Both the position numbers and the translations under genes were made by a program. A stretch of 64,000 bases of DNA from JBKQVT01 sp052139835 (GTDB lineage Bacteria > Planctomycetota > Planctomycetia > Pirellulales > Thermoguttaceae), in NCBI GenBank assembly GCA_052139835.1, contig JBKQVT010000104.1:1-64000 (forward strand), given 5' to 3'. Each line of letters starts with the position of its first letter. The stretch's first letter is position 1. Below the pieces are notes generated by a model. It was not told the DNA's origin. It did not search any database and saw nothing but the letters and a program-made list of their open reading frames with translations. Shown piece after piece: positions 27,715 to 36,042 of the stretch.

Positions 27715-29172
27715 ATGCGAATTCTGCATTTTTCTCTGCTGGTAGTGTGCTTGGGACTGCTGGGCGGCAGTGTGGCCTGGGCGGCCGCTGACGATGCGAC
27801 TTCGCCCAAGGCGGCGGAAAAGCCGGCCGCCGCCACGCCGGCGGGCCAGGACGCGGGAGTCTCGACGGCCAGCGACGCCGCCGTTCCGACGCCGCTGCCC
27901 CCGGTGGCCAAGGAAGACAAACCGGCCGCCGCCACGCCGGCGGGCCAGGACGCGGGAGTCTCGACGGCCAGCGACGCCGCCGGCGCGCCGCCGCCGCCCC
28001 CTCCGGCCAAGGAAAACACGCCGCCCGCGAAGGCCGCCCCCCCGGAACCGCCGAAAACAGAACCGCCGAAAACAGAACCACCGAAGGTAGCATCGCCGAA
28101 GGCAGAGGCGCCGAAGGCGGCGCCGAAAAAGCAACTTACCGCCGCGCAAGTCGAACTCCGCGACCGCGTCCGCCGCACCTTGGAGGCGCAACTCCAACAG
28201 CCCTTCAACACCCGCGACAATACGGCCGCCGACCTCATCAAGTTTTGCTGGGCCTTCGGCTGCCGAAGCGAAGTCGAGCGCGGCGATGCGCCGGGACAGA
28301 AGGTCAACGCCGTCACCTGCCTGTGCTGGGACCTTCCCTGCGGCGGATACCACCTGCTGGCGCTGGACGACGGCCGGATTGCCGCCCGCGTCGGCTACGG
28401 CCTGCAAGACGATCCCGCCCAGTTCCTGGCGATGTTGGCGTTGGCCCACGTTCCCACCGACTATCCGCTCCGCGCCGGGAAAACGGTCCGCACCGTGGCC
28501 GACCTGGTGGAGTCGGAGAAGCGCGCCTGCCGCTCCGGGGCCGACATGTCGCTGAAATTGGTCGGCCTGTCGCATTATGCCGGGCAGGAAACGTGGAAGA
28601 ACAGCCTGGACGAGGACTGGTCGATCAAGCGGATGGTCGCCTCCGAGTTGGCCCGGCCGCCGGTTGCCGGACCGGGCGGGATCACGAGGCTGCTGGGGCT
28701 CAGTTGCGCGCTGAATTTGTGCGCGAGGTCGGAGACGCCGCTGGACGGGGCCTTCGGCCGCGCCAAAGCCTTCGTCGACGACTACCGGCAATACGTGCTG
28801 CGAAGTCAGAACAGCGACGGGAGCTGGAGTTTCCGGCCCGTCGCCGGCCAGGCCCCCGAGCGCGACTACGCCTGGCAGTTCCTGGCCACCGGCGAGGTCG
28901 CCGAGTGGCTGGCCTTGAGCGTGCCGGCAACGGCCCTGGAAGACCCGACGCTGGTCCGGTCGATCGAGTATCTCGACTCCATGCTCAACAGCGAGCGCTA
29001 TCGCGGCAGCACGCAGGGGCTGAGCAGCCGGGACCTCGCCGCCATGGCCCACGCGATGCACGCGCTGGCGGTCTACGACGCGCGGGTCTTTCAGCCCGCC
29101 GACCCCGAGCCGGGCAAAGAAGCCAAGCCGGTCGCCACCGCCGCCAGTGGGCAGGCCGCCGCCGTGCAATAG
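27715..29172 (+). CDS. Secreted protein with Pro/Ala-rich linker and alpha/alpha-toroid-like domain
   Basis: 485 residues. ATG 27715 opens a signal peptide (MRILHFSLLVVCLGLLGGSVAWA). A low-complexity Pro/Ala/Lys region of about 120 residues follows, containing an exact 60-bp duplication and EPPKT repeats. The conserved C-terminal domain (about 140-460) contains QNSDGSWSFRPVAG and DYAWQFLATGEVAEWLALSVP, reminiscent of prenyltransferase/terpene-cyclase-like alpha/alpha toroids. No catalytic motif is evident. It follows the repeat protein by 44 bases and precedes a small gene by 18, so the three may be co-transcribed. Function unknown. Confidence 0.7.
   Translation: MRILHFSLLVVCLGLLGGSVAWAAADDATSPKAAEKPAAATPAGQDAGVSTASDAAVPTPLPPVAKEDKPAAATPAGQDAGVSTASDAAGAPPPPPPAKENTPPAKAAPPEPPKTEPPKTEPPKVASPKAEAPKAAPKKQLTAAQVELRDRVRRTLEAQLQQPFNTRDNTAADLIKFCWAFGCRSEVERGDAPGQKVNAVTCLCWDLPCGGYHLLALDDGRIAARVGYGLQDDPAQFLAMLALAHVPTDYPLRAGKTVRTVADLVESEKRACRSGADMSLKLVGLSHYAGQETWKNSLDEDWSIKRMVASELARPPVAGPGGITRLLGLSCALNLCARSETPLDGAFGRAKAFVDDYRQYVLRSQNSDGSWSFRPVAGQAPERDYAWQFLATGEVAEWLALSVPATALEDPTLVRSIEYLDSMLNSERYRGSTQGLSSRDLAAMAHAMHALAVYDARVFQPADPEPGKEAKPVATAASGQAAAVQ
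27823..27981 (+). repeat. Exact 60-bp direct repeat inside a coding linker
   Basis: Bases 27823-27882 and 27922-27981 are identical and in frame (offset 99 bases). Each encodes the segment PAAATPAGQDAGVSTASDAA. The duplication appears recent because synonymous positions match. Confidence 0.8.
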
Positions 29173-29190
29173 CAAGGCGGAGCGCGGAAC

Positions 29191-29388
29191 ATGACGCCGG
29201 AAGCGGCCCTCCAGCGACAGATCGAGTGCTACCGGCGAATGACGGGTGAGCAGCGATTGCAGATCGCCCTGGATTTGCACCAGTTTGCTTGCGATATGGC
29301 CCGCGAGGGCATCCGCCATCAGTTTCCCCAGGCCGACGAGGCGGAGGTCGAGCGCCGGCTGCGCCAGCGGCTGGAATTGGCCCGGTAA
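29191..29388 (+). CDS. Small helical conserved protein
   Basis: 65 residues, with GGAG 8 bases before ATG. Entirely helical and charged: RQIECYRRMTGEQRLQIALDLHQFACDMAREGI, then QFPQADEAEVERRLRQRL. It resembles the short Rv0078B-antitoxin-like proteins common in many phyla, but no toxin gene is adjacent, so an antitoxin role is only a family association. It lies 18 bases after the secreted protein gene. Confidence 0.6.
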   Translation: MTPEAALQRQIECYRRMTGEQRLQIALDLHQFACDMAREGIRHQFPQADEAEVERRLRQRLELAR

Positions 29389-29410
29389 TGGGGATCGTAG
29401 GATGGGTCGA

Positions 29411-29442
29411 GGGGCACCACGCGCAGCGTGGTCGCGAGCCCC
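29411..29442. repeat. Nested hairpin between convergent genes
   Basis: GGGGC (29411-29415) pairs with GCCCC (29438-29442), and inside it CCACGC-GCA-GCGTGG forms a second stem. It lies between the small helical gene and the convergent birA and may serve as a transcript end, although no U-run follows. Confidence 0.5.
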
Positions 29443-29462
29443 ACCGACTGCAGTTTGCGGTC

Positions 29463-30257
29463 CTATTCTGTCGCCTGTTGCAGCACGCCGGAGTAGAGAA
29501 GCTCCTCGCCCGCGGCCGTCTCCAGCCGCAAGGCCCCGTCGGGGGCGATGCCGCGGCAGACGCCGGTGAGCAGCCGCCGGCCGCGCTGCACGCGGAGCGT
29601 ACGGCCATGTTGCACACAAAGGGCGTCGGCGCGGGCGGCAATCCGCGGGCCGTCGCAAGCCAGGCCGGCGAAGTTCCGCTCCAAATGACCCATCAGGCCG
29701 ATAAGGATCTGCGTCTGGTCCTGTGGCCGGCCGGTCAGGTCGCGGAGCGTGGCCGCTTGCTCGCGCAGCTCCGGCGGGGCGTCGGCGAGCGAGTTGTTGG
29801 TGTTGATGCCGATGCCCACGACGTGCCGCCCGTCGGCGAGCGCTTCGATGAGAATGCCCGAGAGCTTCCGCGGGCCGACCAGCACGTCGTTGGGCCACGC
29901 CAGGCCCACCTGGTGGTCCGGCAGCAGCGGAGCGACGCTCTCGGCGACGGCGACGGCGGCGGCCAGGGCGGCCAGCGGGGCACGGCTTCGCAGCGGCGCG
30001 GAAAGCTGCCGTGGCCCCAGCAGCAGGCTCATGGCCAGGCCGCCCCCGCCCGTCCACCAGCGGTTGGCCCCCCTGCCCCGTCCGGCCGTTTGCTCGTCGG
30101 CGAGAATCAGCAAGGGCAGCTCGTGGTCGCCTTCGGCCGCGGCCTGGATCGCCCGATCATTGGTCGAGCGCAGCGTCGCATGGTGCTCGATCCGCACGAC
30201 GAACGTCTCGTGCAGGACGCGCTCGGTGTCGATGGAATTTGGGGTGGATGGGGGCAT
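29463..30257 (-). CDS. birA: Biotin--[acetyl-CoA-carboxylase] ligase
   Basis: 264 residues, the catalytic and C-terminal domains without the N-terminal helix-turn-helix repressor domain. BirA activates biotin with ATP and attaches it to the carboxyl carrier protein. Motifs: SSNDRAI-like RSTNDRAIQAA, the biotin/adenylate loop ILADEQTAGRGRGANRWW (GRGRG), VGLAWPNDVLVG (KWPND equivalent), KLSGILIEAL and VVGIGINTNN. Without the DNA-binding domain it should not regulate biotin genes itself. ATG 30257 is preceded by a pyrimidine-rich stretch from the adjacent heptad hairpin and lacks a Shine-Dalgarno sequence. Confidence 0.93.
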   Translation of the reverse strand: MPPSTPNSIDTERVLHETFVVRIEHHATLRSTNDRAIQAAAEGDHELPLLILADEQTAGRGRGANRWWTGGGGLAMSLLLGPRQLSAPLRSRAPLAALAAAVAVAESVAPLLPDHQVGLAWPNDVLVGPRKLSGILIEALADGRHVVGIGINTNNSLADAPPELREQAATLRDLTGRPQDQTQILIGLMGHLERNFAGLACDGPRIAARADALCVQHGRTLRVQRGRRLLTGVCRGIAPDGALRLETAAGEELLYSGVLQQATE

Positions 30258-30261
30258 GAGG

Positions 30262-30386
30262 AAAAGGAGTTAGAAGTTAGGAGTTAGGAGTTAGAATCGC
30301 GGGGGGGTCGAGACAGATCTGCTTTCCGGGGGCTCTTAACTTGAAACTCCTAACTTCTAACTCCTAAATTCTAACTGTTAACTTCT
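30262..30386. repeat. GGAGTTA heptad hairpin element, copy B (upstream of birA)
   Basis: Left-arm heptads GGAGTTA/GAAGTTA run from 30262 to 30296. The right arm (AACTCCTAACTTCTAACTCC and onward) runs from about 30345 to 30386, with a spacer of about 45 bases. It begins 5 bases from the birA start codon and shares arm sequence with copies at 17040 and 52629. Confidence 0.8.
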
Positions 30387-30402
30387 TCCAGCGAAACCGA
30401 CC

Positions 30403-30431
30403 TTGACTGGGCGGCCTATCCTTGTTATCTA
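30403..30431 (+). promoter_or_regulatory. Putative promoter of the outer-membrane protein pair
   Basis: TTGACT (30403-30408, 5 of 6 to consensus) is followed after 17 bases by TATCTA (30426-30431), a poor -10. The GTG start at 30484 would leave a leader of about 45 bases. It lies at the outer edge of the heptad hairpin. Confidence 0.35.
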
Positions 30432-30483
30432 ACGGCCCTTGCCAAGGACTTATCTGTGGTTTTCTCATCGGGAACCCGCCTCC

Positions 30484-31677
30484 GTGAGGGGACTGGTGGT
30501 CAGGATCGCCAGAATTACCTGCTGCCTGTGTGTGGCCACTGCGGTGCTTGTCTCGGCTGCGGCCATGGGGCAAACGCCGCGGGTGCAGTTCGGCTCGATG
30601 GTCGACGGGCCGGAGGCGGCGCCCGGCGCCGCGCCGGCGACGCCGCCGATGACTTCCCCGAATCCGTCGCCGGCGCCGGCCCTTGCTCCGGGGCCGGATC
30701 CGATGGCTGCTGGTGCGGCCCCGATGGCGACGCTCGGCGGGCCGATCCAGCCCGCGCCGACCTGGGACCCTTATGCCACGCCGCCGGCCGGCTCGGGGGC
30801 CGTGTTGCCCGCGGGGCCCTATCTCGACTGGGGTAATCCGGCGGCCAGCGTCGCCCAACTGCAGAAGTTCCGCGTGGAGACGCGGGCCGATTACCACTAC
30901 TTTGCCCCGGAGGGGTCGAATCCCCTGGGGTTCAATCAGCTCGAGCTCAGCACCACGCTGGCCATTCCCGTCCTGAAGAGCAAGCTGTTGATCACCCCCG
31001 GTTTTGCCACGTATTTCTGGCAGGGGCCGAACTCGAAGCTGCCCCCGCCCGCGCCGGCCGATATGCCGGCGGACACGTTCGACGCCTATCTCGATGCGGC
31101 GTGGAACCCGCACATCAACGACCGCTTTAGCGGCGAGCTGTCGCTCCGCGGCGGCGTCTATTCCGACTTCCGCGGCATCGACGAGGACAGCATCCGGCTG
31201 ACCGGGACTGCGCTGGCGGTGATGCAGATCAACCAGATCACGCAACTCAAGCTCGGCATCTGGTATCTGAACCGGGTCCAGTACAAGATTTTGCCGACCT
31301 TCGGCGTTGTCTGGTCGCCCAACGACAACGTCCGCTTCGACATCCTCTTTCCCAATCCCAAGTACAGCCAGCGGCTCAATGCGATGGGCGGCATGGACTG
31401 GTGGTGGTATCTCTCCGGCGACTACGGCGGCGACGCCTGGACGATCCGGCGCGGCAAGGAGCCGGGCACCATCGTGGGCGGCCAACTCGACGAGGTAGAC
31501 TACAACGACATCCGCATCGCCCTGGGCCTGGAGTTCAAGCGACCCGGCGGGTTGGGACTGTCGGGACTCTTCGAGATCGGCGGGGCCTTCGACCGGCATC
31601 TCGATTACGCCAGCGGAGAGCCCGGCAGTTACGCGGCGTCCTCGACGGTCTTCTTGCGCGGGAGCCTGGCCTTCTGA
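30484..31677 (+). CDS. Putative outer-membrane beta-barrel protein, paralogue 1
   Basis: 397 residues from GTG 30484; an earlier TTG at 30439 overlaps the likely promoter. The signal peptide (VVRIARITCCLCVATAVLVSAAAMG) is followed by a Pro/Ala-rich spacer of about 90 residues. The rest is alternating strands rich in aromatic residues, ending in LRGSLAF with a terminal Phe, a usual outer-membrane barrel signal. Shared blocks with the next gene: FNQLELSTTLAIP, LLITPGFATYFWQGP, RFDILFPNPKYSQRL, GGDAWTIRRG, YNDIRIALGLEF. The pair is a tandem duplication with a 1-base gap. Transport substrate unknown. Confidence 0.75.
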   Translation: MRGLVVRIARITCCLCVATAVLVSAAAMGQTPRVQFGSMVDGPEAAPGAAPATPPMTSPNPSPAPALAPGPDPMAAGAAPMATLGGPIQPAPTWDPYATPPAGSGAVLPAGPYLDWGNPAASVAQLQKFRVETRADYHYFAPEGSNPLGFNQLELSTTLAIPVLKSKLLITPGFATYFWQGPNSKLPPPAPADMPADTFDAYLDAAWNPHINDRFSGELSLRGGVYSDFRGIDEDSIRLTGTALAVMQINQITQLKLGIWYLNRVQYKILPTFGVVWSPNDNVRFDILFPNPKYSQRLNAMGGMDWWWYLSGDYGGDAWTIRRGKEPGTIVGGQLDEVDYNDIRIALGLEFKRPGGLGLSGLFEIGGAFDRHLDYASGEPGSYAASSTVFLRGSLAF

Positions 31678-31678
31678 G

Positions 31679-32803
31679 ATGCACTCCCAGGCAGCGGCGA
31701 TCGCCGGTTCCATCTCGGACAGATTCTCGTCGCGGCGCGCGGGACAGCCCTTTCTCCGCCTGAGCTGTTGTCTCGCCCTGACCGCGTTGGCATGTTGTCT
31801 GGCCGGGCCGGCCTGCGGCCAGGTGATGCGGATGCCGGCCAGCGACGCGGCCGACCAGGCCGATCCGGACGCGACAACGCCCCCCTACTACTTTCCCATC
31901 CAGCGGCTTTCACCGCTGGGCGCGGATCCCGGCGCCGCCGCGGCCGCGATGGAGTCGGCCCCCGCGCCGGGCAGCGACGGCGCCACGGCGCCGGCGACCG
32001 ACCTGCTCCGCGGCGCCCGGCCGGGGGTGTTCCAGAAGCTTCTCTTCGAGGGCTCCTGGCTGCCCCGCAATGGCGGCAACGGCTTTGGATTCGACACCCT
32101 CGAACTGAAGGCGGTCTTCGGGCTGCCTTGCCCGACGCGGGAGTATCCGCTCTTGATCACCCCCGGGTTTGCCGTGCATTACCTGGACGGGCCGGCGGCC
32201 GTCGTGCTGCCCTCGCGGCTCTACGACGCCTACGTGGAGTTTCGCTGGCTGGGGCACGTGACGCCGCGGCTGGGCTTCGACATCGCGGTCACGCCCGGCG
32301 AGGCCAGCGACTTCCGCCAGGATGACAGCCATGCCCTGCGGATCACCGGGCACGGCATCGCCGCCTGGACGTGGACGCCCACGCTCAAGCTGGTGTTGGG
32401 GGCCGACTATCTCGACCGCACGGACGTGCCGCTGTTGCCGGTGGCCGGGCTGATTTGGACGCCCGACGACGACACCAAGTTCGCGCTGGTCTTTCCGCAA
32501 CCGAAGATTTCCCGCCGCGTCTATTGGAGCGGCATCCACAACGACGACGTTCAGGATTGGGTCTACGTCGGCGGCGAGCTGGGCGGCGGCACCTGGGCCA
32601 TCCGCCGCAGCGACGGCGCCGACGACCTGCTGAACTATCGCGACCTGCGGGCCTTTCTCGGCATCGAGCGGCAGGCCATCGGCAGGATCAACCCGCGGCT
32701 GGAAATCGGCTATGTCTTCGCCCGCAAGCTCGATTTGGACCAGGCGGCGACGGATTACTATCCCCGCGACACGCTGATGCTCCGCGGGGCGCTGGTCTAT
32801 TGA
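31679..32803 (+). CDS. Putative outer-membrane beta-barrel protein, paralogue 2
   Basis: 374 residues; ATG lies one base after the stop of paralogue 1, so the two are translationally linked. The N-terminal hydrophobic segment (LRLSCCLALTALACCLAGPACG) is a signal peptide with a possible lipobox-like ending, then a Pro/Ala spacer and a barrel region. Homologous blocks to paralogue 1: FDTLELKAVFGLP, LLITPGFAVHYLDGP, KFALVFPQPKISRRV, GGGTWAIRRSDG, YRDLRAFLGIER. It ends LRGALVY with a terminal Tyr. The two may form a hetero-oligomer or have diverged in substrate. Function not known. Confidence 0.75.
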   Translation: MHSQAAAIAGSISDRFSSRRAGQPFLRLSCCLALTALACCLAGPACGQVMRMPASDAADQADPDATTPPYYFPIQRLSPLGADPGAAAAAMESAPAPGSDGATAPATDLLRGARPGVFQKLLFEGSWLPRNGGNGFGFDTLELKAVFGLPCPTREYPLLITPGFAVHYLDGPAAVVLPSRLYDAYVEFRWLGHVTPRLGFDIAVTPGEASDFRQDDSHALRITGHGIAAWTWTPTLKLVLGADYLDRTDVPLLPVAGLIWTPDDDTKFALVFPQPKISRRVYWSGIHNDDVQDWVYVGGELGGGTWAIRRSDGADDLLNYRDLRAFLGIERQAIGRINPRLEIGYVFARKLDLDQAATDYYPRDTLMLRGALVY

Positions 32804-33247
32804 GCCGGTGTGCCTTTGCGCCGCGTTGTTCGGCGCATTCTTTGGCGGGCCGGCGCCGGCCTTGTCGAGTATCTCAGCGGACGGCGTTGGCCGGCATGTT
32901 ATTCGTTTCTGTTGCGGAAGGCTGGGTGCCACTGCTGGCTTGTCCAGCAGTGCCGATGCGTTGCCCCACCACACTGCTGGGCAAGCCAGCAGTGGCACCC
33001 GAAAACCCGTTTGCCGCCTTCCGCAACAGAAACATATTCGAGGGCAGCCTGACCATCCCTCTCTTTCTTCCCGTAAATTTGCGCCCTTGCGTCTTTGCGC
33101 CTTGGCGTAGAATCCATTTGCCCAGGGATGATGCCACGGCCTTGGTGCTTGTTGGTGTTGTTTCCATGGAATTCCCCGACGCCGCTGGCTATACTGGACC
33201 ACAAACGTAAATCGTTCCCACCCCTCCGCCCGCAAAGGAGACTCGAC
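32804..33247. other. 444-base non-coding region rich in repeats
   Basis: No convincing gene. It contains a GGCCGGCGCCGGCC palindrome near 32848, the large inverted repeat at 32905-33033, and a CTTTGCGCC/CTTGCGTC run around 33085-33110 typical of dispersed repeats. A TATACT at 33190-33195 may be the -10 box for the SUMF1-domain gene, and AAGGAG at 33234-33239 is its ribosome site. Confidence 0.6.
32905..33033. repeat. Large inverted repeat with nested GTGCCAC hairpins
   Basis: Two inverted copies of a unit, GTTTCTGTTGCGGAAGGC then GGGTGCCACTGCTGG, face each other. The left copy spans 32905-32952; the right copy (32971-33033) carries a 14-15 base insertion. Each unit contains its own 9-bp hairpin (CACTGCTGG...CCAGCAGTG). 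No transposase gene is present. It is a MITE- or REP-like structure. Confidence 0.8.
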
Positions 33248-34276
33248 GTGACGTTGCGCCTTCCCTGCTTTGTGCTGCTTTTGGTGGCGTGCGGCCTGCG
33301 GGCCGCCACGGCGCAGGAGCCGGTAGCCGGCCCGCCGCGCGAGGCCACCAACTCCATCGACATGAAATTGGTGCTGATCCCGGCCGGGGAATTCATGATG
33401 GGCAGCACCGAGCCCAGAGACGATCTGCTGAAGGCCGCCGCGGCGTACAAGGGCGGGATCAAAGAGAACGACTTCTTCAAGGACGAATATCCCCGCCACC
33501 GCGTGCGGATCACCAAGCCCTTCTACCTGGGTCGATGCGAAGTGACGATCGGGCAGTTCAAGAAGTTCGTCGACGACACCGGCTTCAAGACGGCCGCGGA
33601 ACGCAGCGACGCCGGCCGCACGGACGAGGAGCGGCATGACCGCGCCCGCCGCGGCAACGGCGGCTGGGGATTCAATCCGCAGACCGGCAAGTGCGAGGGA
33701 CGCAATCCCAAGTTCAACTGGCGCAACACCGGCTTCCCCCAAACCGACGACCAACCCGTGGTGGACGTCACCTGGTACGACGCCGTGGCCTTCTGCCAAT
33801 GGCTCAGCCGCAAGGAGGGCAAGACCTACCGCCTGCCCACCGAGGCCCAGTGGGAATACGCCTGCCGGGCCGGGACTACCACGCGCTACTCCAACGGCGA
33901 CGATCCCAGCCAGCTCAGCCGCGTGGCCAATGTGCAGGACCCCACCGGCCGCAGCGAATTGCCGCACGTGCAGGAGATCATCATGCCCAAGGACGGCAAG
34001 TTCACCGTGGCGGTGGGCAGTCTGCCGCCCAACAAATTCGGGCTCTGCGACATGCACGGCAACGCCTGGGAGTGGTGCTCCGACCGCTACGGCGAGGACT
34101 ACTATGCCAAGTCGCCGGTGGACGATCCGACGGGCCCGGAGACGGGCGGGCGCCGCGTTCGCCGGGGCGGGGGGTGGAACAGCTTCCCGCTCTTTGCCCG
34201 CGCTTCGTTCCGCAATTGGAACGTGCCCGAGAGCCGCTGCGTGAACCTCGGTTTTCGCGTCCTCCGCGAGCCCTGA
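33248..34276 (+). CDS. Secreted SUMF1/FGE-sulfatase-domain protein
   Basis: 342 residues from GTG 33248, with AAGGAG 8 bases upstream; the frame extends to 33095 but only this start gives a signal peptide (LRLPCFVLLLVACGLRAATA). Formylglycine-generating-enzyme fold: LVLIPAGEFMMGS, PRHRVRITKPFYLGRCEVT, VVDVTWYDAVAFCQWLS, YRLPTEAQWEYACRAG, GLCDMHGNAWEWCSD and RRVRRGGGWNS, ending in NLGFRVLRE. The last segment holds a single Cys and lacks the two copper-binding cysteines of true FGE, so sulfatase activation is unlikely; a binding or structural role is more probable. Confidence 0.88.
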   Translation: MTLRLPCFVLLLVACGLRAATAQEPVAGPPREATNSIDMKLVLIPAGEFMMGSTEPRDDLLKAAAAYKGGIKENDFFKDEYPRHRVRITKPFYLGRCEVTIGQFKKFVDDTGFKTAAERSDAGRTDEERHDRARRGNGGWGFNPQTGKCEGRNPKFNWRNTGFPQTDDQPVVDVTWYDAVAFCQWLSRKEGKTYRLPTEAQWEYACRAGTTTRYSNGDDPSQLSRVANVQDPTGRSELPHVQEIIMPKDGKFTVAVGSLPPNKFGLCDMHGNAWEWCSDRYGEDYYAKSPVDDPTGPETGGRRVRRGGGWNSFPLFARASFRNWNVPESRCVNLGFRVLREP

Positions 34277-34366
34277 CCGGGGGGAGCCTTTACATTCCCG
34301 CCGGAACAGGGTATCACTAGGTCTCCTGGGCAGTCCGCCGACTAATTTCCCCCGGAGACCGAAGGG

Positions 34367-35182
34367 ATGAGCGAGGACCTATCCGCGCCGCAAACGCCTC
34401 CCACCGCGCCCCGCTGGCAGCCGCTGGGGGCGCTCGACCGCCGCGTGCTGGGCGTGTTGGCCGAAAAGGCCAAAACCACCCCCGACGCCTATCCCATGTC
34501 GCTCAACGGCATCGCCACCGGCTGCAATCAGAAGAGCAACCGCGATCCGCTCATGCAACTCGAGCCCGACGACGTGGCGGAATCGCTCGAACGGCTTCGC
34601 CAAATGGGGGCCGTCGGCATGGTCGAAGGCTACGGCCGGGTGACGAAGTACCGGCACTACCTCTACGATTGGCTGGGGATCGAGAAGATCGAGCTGTCGG
34701 TGATGACCGAATTATTGCTGCGGGGGGCGCAGACCGAGGGGGAGCTGCGCGGCCGGGTGTCGCGCATGGACCCGGTTCCGGACCTGCCGGCCCTGCGGAC
34801 GCTGTTGACGTCGTTGGAGGCCAAGGGGCTGGTGCTTTCGCTCACGCCCGAGGGGCGCGGGCACGTCGTCAGCCACGCCTTGTATACGCCGCGGGAGTTG
34901 GAACATCTGCGGGCGCAGCACGGGCATGGGCGGGCGGCGGCGTTTCTGCGCGAAGATGGGCCCGTGGGACCGGCCCCGGTGGCCCTGCCGGGCGTCGCCG
35001 GCGGTCCGGCCGACATGCCGGCCCCGCCGACCGGCCAGGCCGGCAGCGAGGCCCTCCGCCGCGATCTTGGGGAGCTTCGCGAGCAGATCGCGCTCGTGCG
35101 CGGCGAATTGCAAGACCTCGCGGCCCGGCAAGAGCGGATGGAAGACGACGTCCGCAATCTGAAGGATGCCCTGGGCAGCTAG
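34367..35182 (+). CDS. YceH/DUF480 family protein
   Basis: 271 residues. DUF480 consists of two winged-helix-like domains: LGALDRRVLGVLAEKAKTTPDAYPMSLNG, then CNQKSNRDP, then VTELLLRGAQTEGELRGRVSRM. The family role is unknown, although a nucleic-acid-binding fold is likely. After the domain (about residue 185) comes a Pro/Ala linker and a C-terminal coiled coil (LRRDLGELREQIALVRGELQDLAARQERMEDDV), suggesting oligomerisation. GGAG lies 9 bases before ATG. Cytoplasmic. Confidence 0.85.
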   Translation: MSEDLSAPQTPPTAPRWQPLGALDRRVLGVLAEKAKTTPDAYPMSLNGIATGCNQKSNRDPLMQLEPDDVAESLERLRQMGAVGMVEGYGRVTKYRHYLYDWLGIEKIELSVMTELLLRGAQTEGELRGRVSRMDPVPDLPALRTLLTSLEAKGLVLSLTPEGRGHVVSHALYTPRELEHLRAQHGHGRAAAFLREDGPVGPAPVALPGVAGGPADMPAPPTGQAGSEALRRDLGELREQIALVRGELQDLAARQERMEDDVRNLKDALGS

Positions 35183-35261
35183 GTGACGTGTGCCACTGGC
35201 ACCCTGCCCGGTCAAGCCGATTCCTTCCGAAAAACTGCTTTCCCTGCGGGCAGATTCTGCG

Positions 35262-35267
35262 TATAAT
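35262..35267 (+). promoter_or_regulatory. TATAAT box before the cytidylate-kinase-like gene
   Basis: A perfect TATAAT lies 62 bases before the next start codon; no good -35 hexamer is found at the usual distance. The gene itself has an AGGAGG ribosome site. Confidence 0.3.
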
Positions 35268-35328
35268 ACACGTGGGACCTTGATGCGTTCCCTCCTCCTC
35301 GACACCCTTCTTTTCTCTCAGGAGGTGG

Positions 35329-36042
35329 ATGATGAACACGCAAATCCACGAGGATCCGCGAATCGCCGCCGCGGTGGAGCGGCGGACCCAGGCCTGGACA
35401 CATACCCAGGAGGTGGCGGACCGTGCCGTGCAAGGGGCCTTGCGGCTGCGGCTGGCCGCCTGCGGCCGCACCTACGTGGCCATCTCCCGCGAGGCCGGGG
35501 TCGACGCCGGCGAGATCGCCCGCCTGCTGGGACAACGGCTGGGCTGGGAAGTCCTCGACCGCACCCTGCTGGACCGCGTCGCCGAGCGGCTCCACGAACC
35601 CCGCAGCATGGTGAACCTGGTCGACGAAACCCAGGCCAACTGGGCCTATGACGTGCTGGGCGCCTGGATGGACGGCCAGATCGTTACCCACGAGAAGTAC
35701 GTGGCTTGCTTGACGCGGGTGGTCCGGGCGGCCGGGCGACGCGGCAAGGTCATTTTCGTCGGCCGCGGGGCGCAGTTCCTCCTCCCCCGGGAGACGGGGC
35801 TGGCCGTGCGGCTGGTCGCCGGGGAAAAATTCCGCGTCCAGCGGCTCATCGAGCGCCACGCCCTGGACGAGGCCGCGGCGCGGCGACTGATGCTGAAGAC
35901 CGACCACGACCGCCGGGACTTTGTGGGCCGCTACTTCCACCGCGACACGAACGATCCGCACCTCTACGACCTGGTGCTGAACGTGGAGCGGCTGGGGCCG
36001 GCCGCCGTGGTGGACCAGATCGTCGCCGCGCTCTGCCGGTAG
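35329..36042 (+). CDS. Cytidylate-kinase-like family protein
   Basis: 237 residues, AGGAGG 7 bases upstream. It belongs to the cytidylate-kinase-like family, related to P-loop NMP kinases. AISREAGVDAGEIARLLGQRLGWEVLDRTLLDRVAERL corresponds to the opening of that family but lacks a canonical GxxxxGKS P-loop. VIFVGRGAQFLLP, RVQRLIERHALDEAAARRLM and DRRDFVGRYFH (LID-like Arg set) match the remaining core. The N-terminal 40 residues are an extra helical segment. Substrate unproven. Its 3' end overlaps by 79 bases the convergent site-2 protease gene. Confidence 0.8.
   Translation: MMNTQIHEDPRIAAAVERRTQAWTHTQEVADRAVQGALRLRLAACGRTYVAISREAGVDAGEIARLLGQRLGWEVLDRTLLDRVAERLHEPRSMVNLVDETQANWAYDVLGAWMDGQIVTHEKYVACLTRVVRAAGRRGKVIFVGRGAQFLLPRETGLAVRLVAGEKFRVQRLIERHALDEAAARRLMLKTDHDRRDFVGRYFHRDTNDPHLYDLVLNVERLGPAAVVDQIVAALCR

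Noticed and set aside
29191..29388. Complete toxin-antitoxin module
   Set aside because: Only the antitoxin-like small protein is present; the neighbouring genes are a secreted protein and birA.
33248..34276. Genuine formylglycine-generating enzyme
   Set aside because: The C-terminal copper-binding cysteine pair is missing; only one Cys is present there, so only the fold is called.
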